Of a stretch of DNA of 58,502 bases, positions 43,494 to 53,113 are shown piece after piece (within the stretch, counting starts at the first letter, position 1; every line of letters starts with the position of its first letter). Position numbers and translations under genes: made by a program. The stretch spans positions 1-58,502 of the forward strand of contig CALVKF010000004.1 in NCBI GenBank assembly GCA_944332555.1, given 5' to 3'. Source of the DNA: an uncultured Bacilli bacterium (GTDB lineage Bacteria; Bacillota_I; Bacilli_A; RF39; UBA660). Below the pieces are notes generated by a model, which was given only the letters and a program-made list of their open reading frames with translations, was not told the DNA's origin and made no database searches.

Positions 43494-44789
43494 AAATACC
43501 TTAACTAATATAATTATTAGTGCTATTCCTATTAAACTACTAACAATAATTATTGGTATTTTATAGTCTATTTCATTATTTGTAGGTTCCTCTATTTCTT
43601 CTTTAACTGGTTCGTTAACTTGGGTATCTTCTATAGGTTTTTCATTAGAAATTATTTCAACATCGTAAAATAAATCATTATCTAAAGTTTCATAATTGCC
43701 ATTTTTAGAATAATATAAACCAAATTTTGTTGGACTATAAGTTTTAATATCTGTTGCTTTAGTATATTCATTATTTTTTCCTTTAAGCCAATCAGTAAAC
43801 CAAGTATATTGTTGAGAGTCATGTTCAGCATAACCTAATTTTGATACCTCATATGCGGTCATGCCATTATAATATTCTAGAGGAATATCATAATTCATAG
43901 TAATAGGATTTTCTTCGTATAAATGAAGATAAACTTTCTCTGGTTTATATTCATCTTCTAGTAAATTTAGGGCTTCTTTTAGGGCATGAGTATTTAAAAT
44001 GTGTTGCCCATGACTATATTCCCCAGCTTCATCATGATTAACAACTACTAATGGTTTCAAGCTTTTTATTATATCTATTTGAAAGTTTATAACATCATCA
44101 AGGGAAAATCCGGCGTATGATAAGTTGGTTGTGGCACCATTTAAAGATTCAGAATAAGCATCGGGGAAAGCTCCTAAAACCGGATAATTACGAAGACCTA
44201 CCGCCCACAAACCATTTAATTGTTCATCTAATCTTTTAGGATTATCATTATGGTGTGTTAAATAAACAACTTGAATGTTTTTACCACTAGCTATCATACT
44301 AGGAATTAAACCCGCAAAAAATAGGTGTTCATCATCACTATGAGTAGAAAAAAGTAATATATCTGCTTTATCTAAAGGTTGATTCCAAGTTTGCACCCAA
44401 TTAGGTAATGTTTCATTAAATAAAAATATTTCTTTTATTCTAACAGTATCATCATAATTAATAGTTATTTTATTAGTTGCTTCATCTAATTTAATACATT
44501 CATGTAAAAAGTTGTTTTCTCCGATTCTTGTAGATGTATTATTATAATTTATAGTACCAGTCATACTTTCTACATAATAAATAATATATACATAATTAAA
44601 CATTTCAGTATTTTCAATAGTTATTGCATCTCCAGTATTTAGAGTTACATAAGTATTATAGTTGTTATCACTTAATTTAGTAGTAGAAATATCATTAATT
44701 AAAATACTAATATTTTCTAGAAAATCAGTGCGTTCTTCAGCATTTACAATCATAGGTATTAGTAATAAAAATATAAACAACTTTTTCAT
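43485..44789 (-). CDS. Secreted, membrane-anchored PIG-L family deacetylase
   Basis: A 434-aa protein with a signal peptide (LFIFLLLIPMIVNA), an N-terminal beta domain of about 130 residues, a PIG-L/LmbE domain and a C-terminal membrane helix followed by KVFKK. Zinc ligands are in FSTHSDDEHLFF (usual form HPDDE) and HDEAGEYSHGQH. PIG-L enzymes remove N-acetyl groups from sugars, so this one probably edits a cell-surface glycan. It diverges from a set of envelope genes that may act on the same material. Confidence 0.87.
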   Translation of the reverse strand: MKKLFIFLLLIPMIVNAEERTDFLENISILINDISTTKLSDNNYNTYVTLNTGDAITIENTEMFNYVYIIYYVESMTGTINYNNTSTRIGENNFLHECIKLDEATNKITINYDDTVRIKEIFLFNETLPNWVQTWNQPLDKADILLFSTHSDDEHLFFAGLIPSMIASGKNIQVVYLTHHNDNPKRLDEQLNGLWAVGLRNYPVLGAFPDAYSESLNGATTNLSYAGFSLDDVINFQIDIIKSLKPLVVVNHDEAGEYSHGQHILNTHALKEALNLLEDEYKPEKVYLHLYEENPITMNYDIPLEYYNGMTAYEVSKLGYAEHDSQQYTWFTDWLKGKNNEYTKATDIKTYSPTKFGLYYSKNGNYETLDNDLFYDVEIISNEKPIEDTQVNEPVKEEIEEPTNNEIDYKIPIIIVSSLIGIALIIILVKVFKK

Positions 44790-44891
44790 ATTATCACGAA
44801 TTCATTATAACATGAATTAAAGTGTAGTAAAACCCTTTATTTAAAAATCTTTTTATGGTATATTATTGTTAACTTGAAATGGAGCGGTATT

Positions 44892-45920
44892 ATGAAAGTA
44901 GTAAAAATAGTAGGAAAAACCTTTAGCTTCATAGGTATTACATTATTAATTATTGTTTTAACTTTAATATTAACAATTTATTTTATTTGTCATGGGCCAT
45001 CAAAAAGTGCTCAAGAATTATTTGTAACAACTATTTTAGAGACTGGTCAACTAAAGTTTTTGGCTAATGTTTTTATGAGTGATGAAGATATCCAAGAGAT
45101 TGTCAATAAAAATTCCTTAAAAGAGATGGATAGTGAAGTTGATGATAATTTAATTAATGTTGGTGGGTCAACTGATAAAGAATTAATTGAAATATATAAA
45201 GTTAGTGGTAATAATTATGAGGGTACCATGATGGTTATAAATGATCCATCAAAAATAAGTTTAGCAACAACTTATCCATGGGGTGAATATGGTAAGGAAC
45301 TAGATAAATTAGTTACCGAATCTGGAGCCATCGCTGGTATTAATGGAGGCCTTTATTATAGTGATGCTAATAAAGGGGGAAGACCACTTGGAGTAACTGT
45401 TAGTAACGGGGAAATTCAAGATATGTCACTGGGAGCTACAGGACTGCATTTAATTGGTTTTGATAATGAAAATATTTTAAGAATTATTGATATAAGTAAT
45501 ATGAATAGAAGTGAAATTGAAAATTTAATAGAAACTGAAGGAATTCGGGATGCGGTATCTTTCCAAGAAGAGGCGAGTGATGCTAATAACCATTTTGTAA
45601 AACTAATAATTAATGGTGAAAAAAGAGAATTAAATGGTATGGGTAGTGGGGCAAATCCTAGAACTGCCATTGGTCAAAGAGAAGATGGTTCAGTATTATT
45701 TTTAGTAACTGATGGTCGTGGTAAAAATGGGCATCTAGGTGCCACTGCTGCTGATTTAATTGAAGTAATGAGTGAATATGGAGCTGTTAATGCCGCGAAT
45801 GTAGATGGTGGTAGTTCTTCAACAATGTATTATAATGGTGAGTATTTGATGACTAGTGTAACATTTTATTACTCCAATTCTTCATGGAGATTACCAACCG
45901 CATTTGTAGTAAAGGAATAA
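44892..45920 (+). CDS. NAGPA-like phosphodiester glycosidase
   Basis: A 342-aa membrane-anchored protein: one N-terminal helix (IGITLLIIVLTLILTIYF), then an extracellular domain of the NAGPA/DUF2233 family. Its motifs are GAIAGINGGLYY, GRPLGVTVSNGEI, NPRTAIGQREDGSVLFLVTDGR and NAANVDGGSSSTMYYNGE. Family members cleave GlcNAc-1-phosphodiesters or shape exopolysaccharide. ATG 44892 has GGAGCGG upstream. It ends 2 nt before the next gene, so it heads an operon with the unknown membrane protein and the GT2-GtrA enzyme. Confidence 0.88.
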   Translation: MKVVKIVGKTFSFIGITLLIIVLTLILTIYFICHGPSKSAQELFVTTILETGQLKFLANVFMSDEDIQEIVNKNSLKEMDSEVDDNLINVGGSTDKELIEIYKVSGNNYEGTMMVINDPSKISLATTYPWGEYGKELDKLVTESGAIAGINGGLYYSDANKGGRPLGVTVSNGEIQDMSLGATGLHLIGFDNENILRIIDISNMNRSEIENLIETEGIRDAVSFQEEASDANNHFVKLIINGEKRELNGMGSGANPRTAIGQREDGSVLFLVTDGRGKNGHLGATAADLIEVMSEYGAVNAANVDGGSSSTMYYNGEYLMTSVTFYYSNSSWRLPTAFVVKE

Positions 45921-45922
45921 TT

Positions 45923-47032
45923 ATGAGAAGAATTAATAGAAGAAAAAATAATTTTAAAAAAAATTTGTTAATATATACTGGAGTTTTAGGAGTACTTGCT
46001 ATAGTATTTCTAATCTATATCTTTGTAACTTTAGTGAGCTATGAAAATCATCAAATGAATAATTTTTTGAAAAATACTATTCATGATTTAAGTGATGAAG
46101 AATTAATAAGTTATCTGGAAGATAATAATCTATCTGATGACTTACTTGATACTTATAAAAAAATAACTAAAAGTGATGATTTTGTTTATGAAAAAGTAGA
46201 TGATGATACTTATGATATTTATTTAAATGATCGGTTGATTTTTACAATTAGTAGTAAAGTTGTTGATACTAAAACTAAATTAGGTTTATTTAGCTATCAA
46301 ATTAGAGAAGTAACAGATATTACACCTAATTTAGCCAGAGGATTATTTTATTATGATGTAATTATACCAAGTAACTGGCAAGTTTTAGTTGATGGTGAAA
46401 CAATGGATAATCCAAGTAGTGAGGAAAACTTTGCGGATTTAGATTTTATGTATTATAATGATTCAATGCCAAAACTTTCAACTTATGAAATAAATGATTT
46501 AAATAGTGAAAAAGAAATAACATTTAAAGATTTTTTAGGTAATGATGTAAATGTAGATGAAAATAATTTTGTTTATCAAAATGATGATTATTTTAATCAT
46601 GTAGAAACTTTAGAAGAAGCAAAAGAGTATATTGATATAAATTTTGATATTATGGAGTTGGCTCATAATTGGCATTTGTTTTTAACTCGTGATTTAACGG
46701 GTCCGTGGTATGGCCTTGGTACTGTAACTGAAGCAATGATTGAAGGAACAAGTGTATATGATTTGGCTTACAACTGGGCTCATGGAGTTGATATTACATT
46801 TACATCTAAACATACTTTAGGTAATCCTATTTGGCCAGTAGAAAGATTAGAAAATTTTGTAATATATGGCCTTGATGCCTTTTCGTGTGAGGTTTATTTA
46901 GAAAAAGATATGATTGTTGCTGGCAAACATCAAAGTGATATTATGCATGATACACTATATTTTATAAAGGATAATGAGGGAAATTGGAAATTAATAAATA
47001 TTAAAGCAGTAGAGGATGATTCAAATGAATAA
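45923..47032 (+). CDS. Membrane-anchored extracellular protein of unknown function
   Basis: A 369-aa protein with a basic N terminus (MRRINRRKNNFKKN), one membrane helix (IYTGVLGVLAIVFLIYIFVTLV) and a large outside domain. It includes WQVLVDGETM, TRDLTGPWYGLGTVTEAMIEG and a terminal NTF2-like stretch (CEVYLEKDMIVAGKHQSDIMHDTLYFIKDNEGNWKLINI). I do not recognise the family. ATG 45923 has AAAGGA upstream. It lies between two glycan-related genes and overlaps the next by 8 nt. Confidence 0.7.
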   Translation: MRRINRRKNNFKKNLLIYTGVLGVLAIVFLIYIFVTLVSYENHQMNNFLKNTIHDLSDEELISYLEDNNLSDDLLDTYKKITKSDDFVYEKVDDDTYDIYLNDRLIFTISSKVVDTKTKLGLFSYQIREVTDITPNLARGLFYYDVIIPSNWQVLVDGETMDNPSSEENFADLDFMYYNDSMPKLSTYEINDLNSEKEITFKDFLGNDVNVDENNFVYQNDDYFNHVETLEEAKEYIDINFDIMELAHNWHLFLTRDLTGPWYGLGTVTEAMIEGTSVYDLAYNWAHGVDITFTSKHTLGNPIWPVERLENFVIYGLDAFSCEVYLEKDMIVAGKHQSDIMHDTLYFIKDNEGNWKLINIKAVEDDSNE

Positions 47033-48056
47033 AGATGCAGTTATTTTAATTCCATCATATAATCCTGATGAAGCAATAATGCAAGATTTTTTGAAAGAAC
47101 TTAGTAAAAGATTTAAAAATATAGTTATTGTTAATGATGGTTCAGATAAAAAACATGATAACTTTTTTGAAAAGTTATCTAATAACTATATAGTTATTAA
47201 GCATTATAAAAATTTAGGTAAAGGGAGAGCATTAAAAACAGGAATTAATTATATTTTAAATGAATTTCCTAATCTCAAAGTTATAGTTACTGCTGATTGT
47301 GATGGCCAACATAGTGTTAAAGATATTGAAGCGTGTTTTAAGGCATCACTAAATAATCCAGAATCTTTAGTTTTAGGAACAAGAAACTTTAATGATAAAA
47401 ATGTACCTTTTAAAAGCAAATGGGGTAATAAGATTACTAGAAATATGTTTAAAATATTTGTTGGTATAAGTATTACCGATACTCAAACAGGACTTAGAGC
47501 AATGAGTAAAGAAGTAGCAGTTAAATTTTTAAATGTTTCTGGTGAACGATACGAATATGAAACTAATATGTTAATAACTTGTAAAAATGAAGATATTAAA
47601 ATATATGAAGAAGGTATTGATACCGTTTATATAAATGGTAATGAATTAAGTCACTTTAATCCTGTTAAAGATTCTATAATCATTTATAAGTTATTTATAA
47701 AATATATATTAGCATCAATTTCTAGTTTTGTTGTAGATATACTTCTATTTACAATAATTCTTTCATTTATTGATAACTTAACTTATGCTATATTAATATC
47801 TACTATATTAGCTCGGATTATATCATCACTTTATAATTATTTAATTAATTCTAAACTAGTATTTAAAAAGATGAATAAATATTCTTTAATTAAATATTTT
47901 ACTCTTGTTATAATAATGATGTTTGTATCAGGATTTGCCGTTGATTATTTAGTAAAAATCACAACATGGAATGCTACTTTAGTTAAAATTATAGTAGATG
48001 CTATTATATTTGTAATTAATTTTATTATTCAAAGAGAATTTATATTTAAAAAGTGA
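47025..48056 (+). CDS. GT2 glycosyltransferase fused to a GtrA domain
   Basis: A 343-aa fusion. The N-terminal 220 residues are a GT-A fold of the dolichol-phosphate mannose synthase type (VILIPSYNPDE, VNDGSDKK, VIVTADCDGQHS with the metal-binding DxD region, DTQTGLRAM). It would make a polyprenyl-phosphate sugar on the inner membrane face. The C-terminal 120 residues are a four-helix GtrA domain (ISSFVVDILLFTIILSFI, ARIISSLYNYLINSKLVF) that may flip that lipid-sugar. ATG 47025 is better placed after GAGGATGAT than the in-frame ATG at 47016. Confidence 0.9.
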   Translation: MNKDAVILIPSYNPDEAIMQDFLKELSKRFKNIVIVNDGSDKKHDNFFEKLSNNYIVIKHYKNLGKGRALKTGINYILNEFPNLKVIVTADCDGQHSVKDIEACFKASLNNPESLVLGTRNFNDKNVPFKSKWGNKITRNMFKIFVGISITDTQTGLRAMSKEVAVKFLNVSGERYEYETNMLITCKNEDIKIYEEGIDTVYINGNELSHFNPVKDSIIIYKLFIKYILASISSFVVDILLFTIILSFIDNLTYAILISTILARIISSLYNYLINSKLVFKKMNKYSLIKYFTLVIIMMFVSGFAVDYLVKITTWNATLVKIIVDAIIFVINFIIQREFIFKK

Positions 48057-48061
48057 TTATT

Positions 48062-48286
48062 ATGGATGAATTAAAGAAGTATGGAAAAAATATTTTAATT
48101 AATGATTATGAAAAAAGTATATTATTAAAATATAATATTGATGCTACTAAATGTGCATCAATTGATGAAGTATTATTGTTAGTTGATAGAGTAGATGATA
48201 ATTTGAGTGACGAAGAATATGATGAACTTGATTATGTGGCCAGTACTCTAGCCGAGAGAAAATATTATATGGAGACAAATAAATGA
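48062..48286 (+). CDS. Small conserved-looking protein (74 aa)
   Basis: Not recognised. A small acidic helical protein: MDELKKYGKNILINDYEKSI, then LSDEEYDELDYVASTLAERKYYM. It starts 5 nt after the glycosyltransferase stop and overlaps tag by 4 nt, so it is part of the same transcript. No membrane segment. Confidence 0.65.
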   Translation: MDELKKYGKNILINDYEKSILLKYNIDATKCASIDEVLLLVDRVDDNLSDEEYDELDYVASTLAERKYYMETNK

Positions 48287-48831
48287 AAAGATGTTTTTGG
48301 GTTAATTTAAATAATAAGTTATATGTCGATTATCATGATTTAGAGTGGGGAGTACCAAAGTATGATGATCATGAATTATATGAACTATTAATATTAGAAA
48401 TGTTCCAAGCAGGTCTTTCTTGGGAAACAATACTAAAAAAACGTGAAAACTTTCGATTAGCAATGGATAATTTTGATTATGAAAGAATAGTTAATTATGA
48501 TGAAGAAAAGATAAATGAATTAATGAATAATAAGGGAATAATTAGAAATAGAAGAAAAATAGAAGCTACAATTAATAATACAAAAGTATTTTTAAGTATT
48601 CAAAAAGAATATGGTTCTTTTGCTAATTTCATTTGGTCTTTTACAAATAATGATGTATTATATATTGATAGTAAAATTACTCATAATGAATTATCAGATA
48701 AAATATCTAATATTTTAAAGAAGAAAGGCATGAAATTTGTAGGAACAACTATTATTTATTCTTACCTTCAAGCTATCGGAGTAATTAATAGTCATGAGTG
48801 TGATTGTTTTAAATTCAAAGGGTTAACATAA
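48283..48831 (+). CDS. tag: DNA-3-methyladenine glycosylase I
   Basis: A 182-aa Tag enzyme, which removes 3-methyladenine from alkylated DNA. It starts MKRCFWVNLNNKLYVDYHDLEWGVP, with the zinc ligands Cys4 and His17-18 region at the front and SHECDCF at the end. The 3mA-binding QAGLSWETILKKRENFR is intact. Length is normal. It overlaps the upstream small gene by 4 nt. Confidence 0.96.
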   Translation: MKRCFWVNLNNKLYVDYHDLEWGVPKYDDHELYELLILEMFQAGLSWETILKKRENFRLAMDNFDYERIVNYDEEKINELMNNKGIIRNRRKIEATINNTKVFLSIQKEYGSFANFIWSFTNNDVLYIDSKITHNELSDKISNILKKKGMKFVGTTIIYSYLQAIGVINSHECDCFKFKGLT

Positions 48832-48882
48832 AACCCTTGTTTTAATAGTAAAAATCTCTTATAATTAAATAGAGGTATAAAC

Positions 48883-51024
48883 ATGAATGAAGAAGTAATT
48901 AATAAAGTAAGTAGTAAAATTAATTTAGGGCCTAATCAAATAAAGGCTGTTATAAATATGCTTAATGAGGGAGCAACTATTCCTTTTATTGCAAGATATC
49001 GTAAGGAAGTAACGGGTAATTTAAACGAAGAAGAATTACGGCTTATTGAAACTGAATATAACTATGCAGTTAATTTAGAGGCAAGAAAAGATGATGTTAA
49101 AAGATTAATTGATGAAAAAGGAATGCTTACAGAAGAACTAGTAAAAGCTATTGATGAAGCAACTCGTCTTAGTGAAGTTGAAGATATTTATGCACCATTT
49201 AAAGAAAAAAGAAAAACTAAAGGAACAGAAGCTATTAAAATGGGGTTAGAACCTTTAGCAAAAATTATTATGAATCTACCTAATAAAACTAGGGATGAAG
49301 TAGCTAAAGATTTTTTAAATGAAAGTGTAAAAACCGTCGATGATGCTATAAAAAATGCCGGATATATTATTGCAGACTGGATAAGTGATAATCCTAAATA
49401 TCGTAAATATATTAGAAAATATTATTGGTATAATGGAGTCGTTACTTCGAAATTAAAAAGAGGAGCTGAAGACTCTAATAAAGTTTATGAAATATATTAT
49501 AATTTTGAGGCTAAAATAACTAATATTAAACCTCATCAAATATTAGCTATTAATAGAGCAGAAAAAGAAAAAATTGTCACTTATAGTTTGAGTGTTGATA
49601 ATAAGAAAGTTTTAGAATATTTACATAATGAAGTAATTGGCAATAAAAAAGGTCCATTAGTAAATGATATGGAAGAATTTATAATTGATGCTTGGAAAAG
49701 ATTACTAGAGCCTTCTCTAGAGCGAGATATTAAAGGAGAATTATTTGATAAAGCAAGTGCATTTGGTATTGAAGAATTTGGTAATAATCTAGAAAATTTA
49801 TTATTGACACCACCAATAAAGGGCAGTGTTGTTATGGGCTTTGATCCAGCTTTTAGAACTGGTTGTAAACTTGCGGTTTTATCTCCAACAGGTGAAGTTC
49901 TAGAAATTGGAGTAATTTATCCCCATGAACCAAAAAAAGAAGTTGACATGGCAGAGAGTATTATGCTTGCATTAATACAAAAACACAATGTTAAAATAAT
50001 TGCTATTGGTAATGGTACAGCTTCCCGTGAAAGTGAAGCTTTTGTGGCGGGGTTAATCAAGAAATATAATTTAGATGTTAAATATGTTATTGTTAGTGAA
50101 GCGGGAGCTAGTGTTTATTCGGCATCTCCTTTAGCAAAAAAAGAATTCCCAGATTATTCTGTAGAACAAAGAAGTGCTGTAAGTATTGGAAGAAGATTAC
50201 AAGACGCTTTATCAGAACTTGTTAAGATTGATCCAAAAGCAATAGGTGTAGGACTTTATCAACATGATTTAAAACAAAAAGAATTAGATGATGAATTAGG
50301 TTTTGTTGTAAGTAAAATTGTTAATAAAGTTGGAGTTAATTTAAATAATGCTAGTGAAAGTATTTTAAATTATGTTTCTGGTTTGAATAAAAATATCATT
50401 AAAAAAATACTGGATTATCGTAAGAAAAATGGAGTAATTAAATCGAGGAAGGAACTAGCAAGTGTTGAAGGAAATGCTAAAGCATTTGAACAATCGGCAG
50501 GGTTCTTAAGGATATTTAATGGGGATAATCCTTTAGATAAAACTAATATTCATCCAGAAGATTATGATATTGTTAATAAAATATTAAATGATTATAAAAT
50601 TGCTATATCTTTAGTAGGAACAAATAAAATGCAAGAGGAAGTGGCTAAATTAAATGATAAAGAAGTATTAGAAAAATATGATATATCTTTAGAAAAATGG
50701 CAACTCATTAAAGATAATTTAGTAAATGGAGTAATTGATCCACGGGATGAAATAAAACAAATGACTTTAAGAAGTGATATACTTTCAATAGATGATTTAG
50801 AACTAGGCATGGAACTTGAAGGCACAGTTCGTAATGTTACCGCTTTTGGAGCTTTTGTTGATATTGGCCTTCATGATGATGCTCTAATACATATTTCTAA
50901 AATGAGCAAAAGTTTTGTAAAACATCCTAGTGAAATTTTAAAAGTTGGGGATATAATAAATGTTTATATATGTGGAATAGAAAAAGATAAGGGAAGAGTA
51001 AGTTTATCTTTAATTGGAGAGTGA
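48883..51024 (+). CDS. tex: Tex family RNA-binding protein
   Basis: A 713-aa Tex protein. Order: N-terminal helical domain (TIPFIARYRKEVTGNLNEEELR), YqgF-like RNase H fold (VMGFDPAFRTGCKLAVL), helix-hairpin-helix repeats (YVSGLNKNIIKKILDYRKKNG) and a C-terminal S1 domain (ELEGTVRNVTAFGAFVDIGLHDDALIHIS). Tex binds RNA and acts in transcription or RNA quality control; it is conserved in most bacteria. It leads a unit with the next two genes. Confidence 0.95.
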   Translation: MNEEVINKVSSKINLGPNQIKAVINMLNEGATIPFIARYRKEVTGNLNEEELRLIETEYNYAVNLEARKDDVKRLIDEKGMLTEELVKAIDEATRLSEVEDIYAPFKEKRKTKGTEAIKMGLEPLAKIIMNLPNKTRDEVAKDFLNESVKTVDDAIKNAGYIIADWISDNPKYRKYIRKYYWYNGVVTSKLKRGAEDSNKVYEIYYNFEAKITNIKPHQILAINRAEKEKIVTYSLSVDNKKVLEYLHNEVIGNKKGPLVNDMEEFIIDAWKRLLEPSLERDIKGELFDKASAFGIEEFGNNLENLLLTPPIKGSVVMGFDPAFRTGCKLAVLSPTGEVLEIGVIYPHEPKKEVDMAESIMLALIQKHNVKIIAIGNGTASRESEAFVAGLIKKYNLDVKYVIVSEAGASVYSASPLAKKEFPDYSVEQRSAVSIGRRLQDALSELVKIDPKAIGVGLYQHDLKQKELDDELGFVVSKIVNKVGVNLNNASESILNYVSGLNKNIIKKILDYRKKNGVIKSRKELASVEGNAKAFEQSAGFLRIFNGDNPLDKTNIHPEDYDIVNKILNDYKIAISLVGTNKMQEEVAKLNDKEVLEKYDISLEKWQLIKDNLVNGVIDPRDEIKQMTLRSDILSIDDLELGMELEGTVRNVTAFGAFVDIGLHDDALIHISKMSKSFVKHPSEILKVGDIINVYICGIEKDKGRVSLSLIGE

Positions 51025-51026
51025 AT

Positions 51027-51743
51027 ATGAAATGGATTTTTGGTGCTATTAAATTAGTTTTAGTTTTTGGTTTTATGGCTTTAGCCTTTTTGCTTTTAAT
51101 TAATAAAACCTTTATTAATGAAGTGTATTTAGAAGATTTCATGATTGGAGAAGGAATACCTATTAAAAGATTTATGTATTTTCAAAACATAAATAGTGAC
51201 TTAACAGCGAATTTTATAACTCCTCTAAATTATGAAACTTTAAATAATGCTAAAAATAGTTATTTAGAAAGTTTAGAGAAATGTTATGACAGATATTATT
51301 ATGATAGTAATAATGCTATAACTATAATTGATTATGATATAAGTAATGATAAATATTTAAGAAGTGTATCGATTCATATGGCTAATGATAATTATTGTAG
51401 TGAAGATTATAAGCTTAGTGATATGTGGATTTATGATTATGAAAATTTAAGCCTTTATGTTAATGGCGATATTACTCAAAATGCTATGAGTAGAGTTATA
51501 AGTACAATTCATGAAGCTGAAAGAGTAAATAATCCAACTATAGTTGATGATTATGAAGCAGAAGTTATATTAAAGGTAAATGCTAGTACAGAAAGTATAG
51601 GTTATACATTAACTTTTCAAGATTTTAGTGAAAATGAATTGTTAGTTATTAAACAGATGAATAATAAAATCCAGTTTGCGGTATATACTCTCGAAAATGT
51701 TATTGATTTTTTAAATAGTTTGGAAAGAAGGGTGAATTCATGA
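51027..51743 (+). CDS. Membrane-anchored unknown protein (238 aa)
   Basis: Not recognised. It has an N-terminal membrane helix (AIKLVLVFGFMALAFLLLI) and an outside domain without cysteine-pair or enzyme motifs. ATG 51027 has GGAGAG upstream, inside the end of tex. It overlaps the AI-2E family gene by 4 nt, so the two may be functionally linked. Confidence 0.65.
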   Translation: MKWIFGAIKLVLVFGFMALAFLLLINKTFINEVYLEDFMIGEGIPIKRFMYFQNINSDLTANFITPLNYETLNNAKNSYLESLEKCYDRYYYDSNNAITIIDYDISNDKYLRSVSIHMANDNYCSEDYKLSDMWIYDYENLSLYVNGDITQNAMSRVISTIHEAERVNNPTIVDDYEAEVILKVNASTESIGYTLTFQDFSENELLVIKQMNNKIQFAVYTLENVIDFLNSLERRVNS

Positions 51744-52870
51744 AAACAATAAATATTAAGGATATAAAAAAACTAATTATTTTAGCTATAGTTTTGATTT
51801 TTGGTTTTATTTATATATCAGAAATATGGTCTTTTATTAAATTTGTTATTAAAATTTTTATGCCATTTATTATTGGTTTAGCCATAGCTTTTGTTTTAAA
51901 TGTTTTAATGAATTCTATTGAAACAAAATGGTTTGGGAAATGGAAGGTTAGTACTAAAGTTAAAAGACCAATAAGCTTACTTATTTCGATAGCTATAGTT
52001 TTAGGTTTTATAGTTTTTCTATTATTTTTAATTATTCCTAATTTACAAAATACCATTTCTTTATTTGCCGATAGTATTCCTGTTTATAGTCGAAATTTAC
52101 AAGAATTACTTAATAATTGGGGGATTAATGCTGATATAATAAATGATATTAAAGAAGTTTTGGATTCTTTAGGAACAACACTTGCTGAATATATAAAGAA
52201 TAATTCTAATCAAGTAATTGATGTTACTTTAGGTATTGCTTCAAATGTTGTGACAGGTTTTGTTAATGTAACAATTGGTTTTGTATTTGCAATATATTTT
52301 TTAGCCCAAAAAGAAAAAATAACTAGTCAATTTAATAAAGTAATGGATGCATATTTGCCTAAAAAAAGAGTAAATAAAATAAAAGAAATAGCCCATTTAT
52401 CCAATAAAGTTTTTTCTAGTTTTGTTAGTGGTCAGTGTATTGAAGCAATAATTATTGGTATCCTTTGTTTTATAGGTATGATACTACTTCGTTTACCTTA
52501 TGCATCAACTATATCTGTGTTAGTGGGATTTACCGCTTTAATTCCAGTTTTTGGGGCATTTATTGGAACTATTTTTGGAGCTTTCTTAATATTTATGATA
52601 AGTCCTCTTCAAGCAATAATATTTGTGATGTTTATAATAATTTTACAACAACTAGAAGGCAATTTAATTTATCCAAAGGTTGTTGGTAAATCAGTAGGTC
52701 TTCCAGGAATTTGGGTTTTAGTTGCCGTAACAGTTGGAGCTAGTATAAATGGTGTTTTAGGAATGCTTTTAAGTGTTCCAATATGTTCAATTATATATAG
52801 TATTTTGGCAACTAATGTTAAAGATCGCCTGGAGGGAAAAAATAAGACTAACAAAAAAGTACAAGAATAA
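51740..52870 (+). CDS. AI-2E family (YtvI/PerM) transporter
   Basis: A 376-aa membrane protein with about eight helices in the family layout: three N-terminal helices, a soluble region (DSIPVYSRNLQELLNNWG), then YFLAQKEKITSQF and the conserved core VGFTALIPVFGAFIGTIFGAFL with QQLEGNLIYPKVVGKSVGLPG. Members include Na+/H+ antiporters and exporters of small molecules; autoinducer-2 export is only one proposed function. Ends at a strong terminator. Confidence 0.9.
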   Translation: MKTINIKDIKKLIILAIVLIFGFIYISEIWSFIKFVIKIFMPFIIGLAIAFVLNVLMNSIETKWFGKWKVSTKVKRPISLLISIAIVLGFIVFLLFLIIPNLQNTISLFADSIPVYSRNLQELLNNWGINADIINDIKEVLDSLGTTLAEYIKNNSNQVIDVTLGIASNVVTGFVNVTIGFVFAIYFLAQKEKITSQFNKVMDAYLPKKRVNKIKEIAHLSNKVFSSFVSGQCIEAIIIGILCFIGMILLRLPYASTISVLVGFTALIPVFGAFIGTIFGAFLIFMISPLQAIIFVMFIIILQQLEGNLIYPKVVGKSVGLPGIWVLVAVTVGASINGVLGMLLSVPICSIIYSILATNVKDRLEGKNKTNKKVQE

Positions 52871-52885
52871 TCTTGTACCTTTTTA
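52857..52885 (+). terminator. Terminator of the tex-AI-2E unit
   Basis: GTACAAGA/TCTTGTAC stem with an ATAA loop and a T run. Confidence 0.8.
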
Positions 52886-52949
52886 ATAAGACAACATCAT
52901 AATTATAAGAAAATTTTTAGTAAAAATATGAAAATGGATGTTGTCTTAT
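52886..52949. repeat. 13-bp perfect inverted repeat with 38-nt interior
   Basis: ATAAGACAACATC (52886-52898) is the exact inverse of GATGTTGTCTTAT (52937-52949). It directly follows the terminator and is not itself followed by a T run on either strand. It may be a processed RNA hairpin, an operator, or a tiny non-autonomous element. The remainder up to 53113 is AT-rich with no other feature. Confidence 0.5.
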
Positions 52950-53113
52950 AAATATAATTATACTCCAAATTTATTTTGTGTCAATCATAATTTGTAAATT
53001 TTGAAAAAATATGATAAAATATTACAAATTTGTTTTTGGACAAGGCATTTGTTATAAGTATATGCAAAATGACGGAATATGTTATTATATAAAATAAAAG
53101 AAAGAAGGTAATT

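Noticed and set aside
48053..48062. Alternative genetic code with TGA as tryptophan
   Set aside because: TGA ends several genes directly before the next start (for example 48054-48056 and 51022-51024), and proteins carry Trp at TGG.
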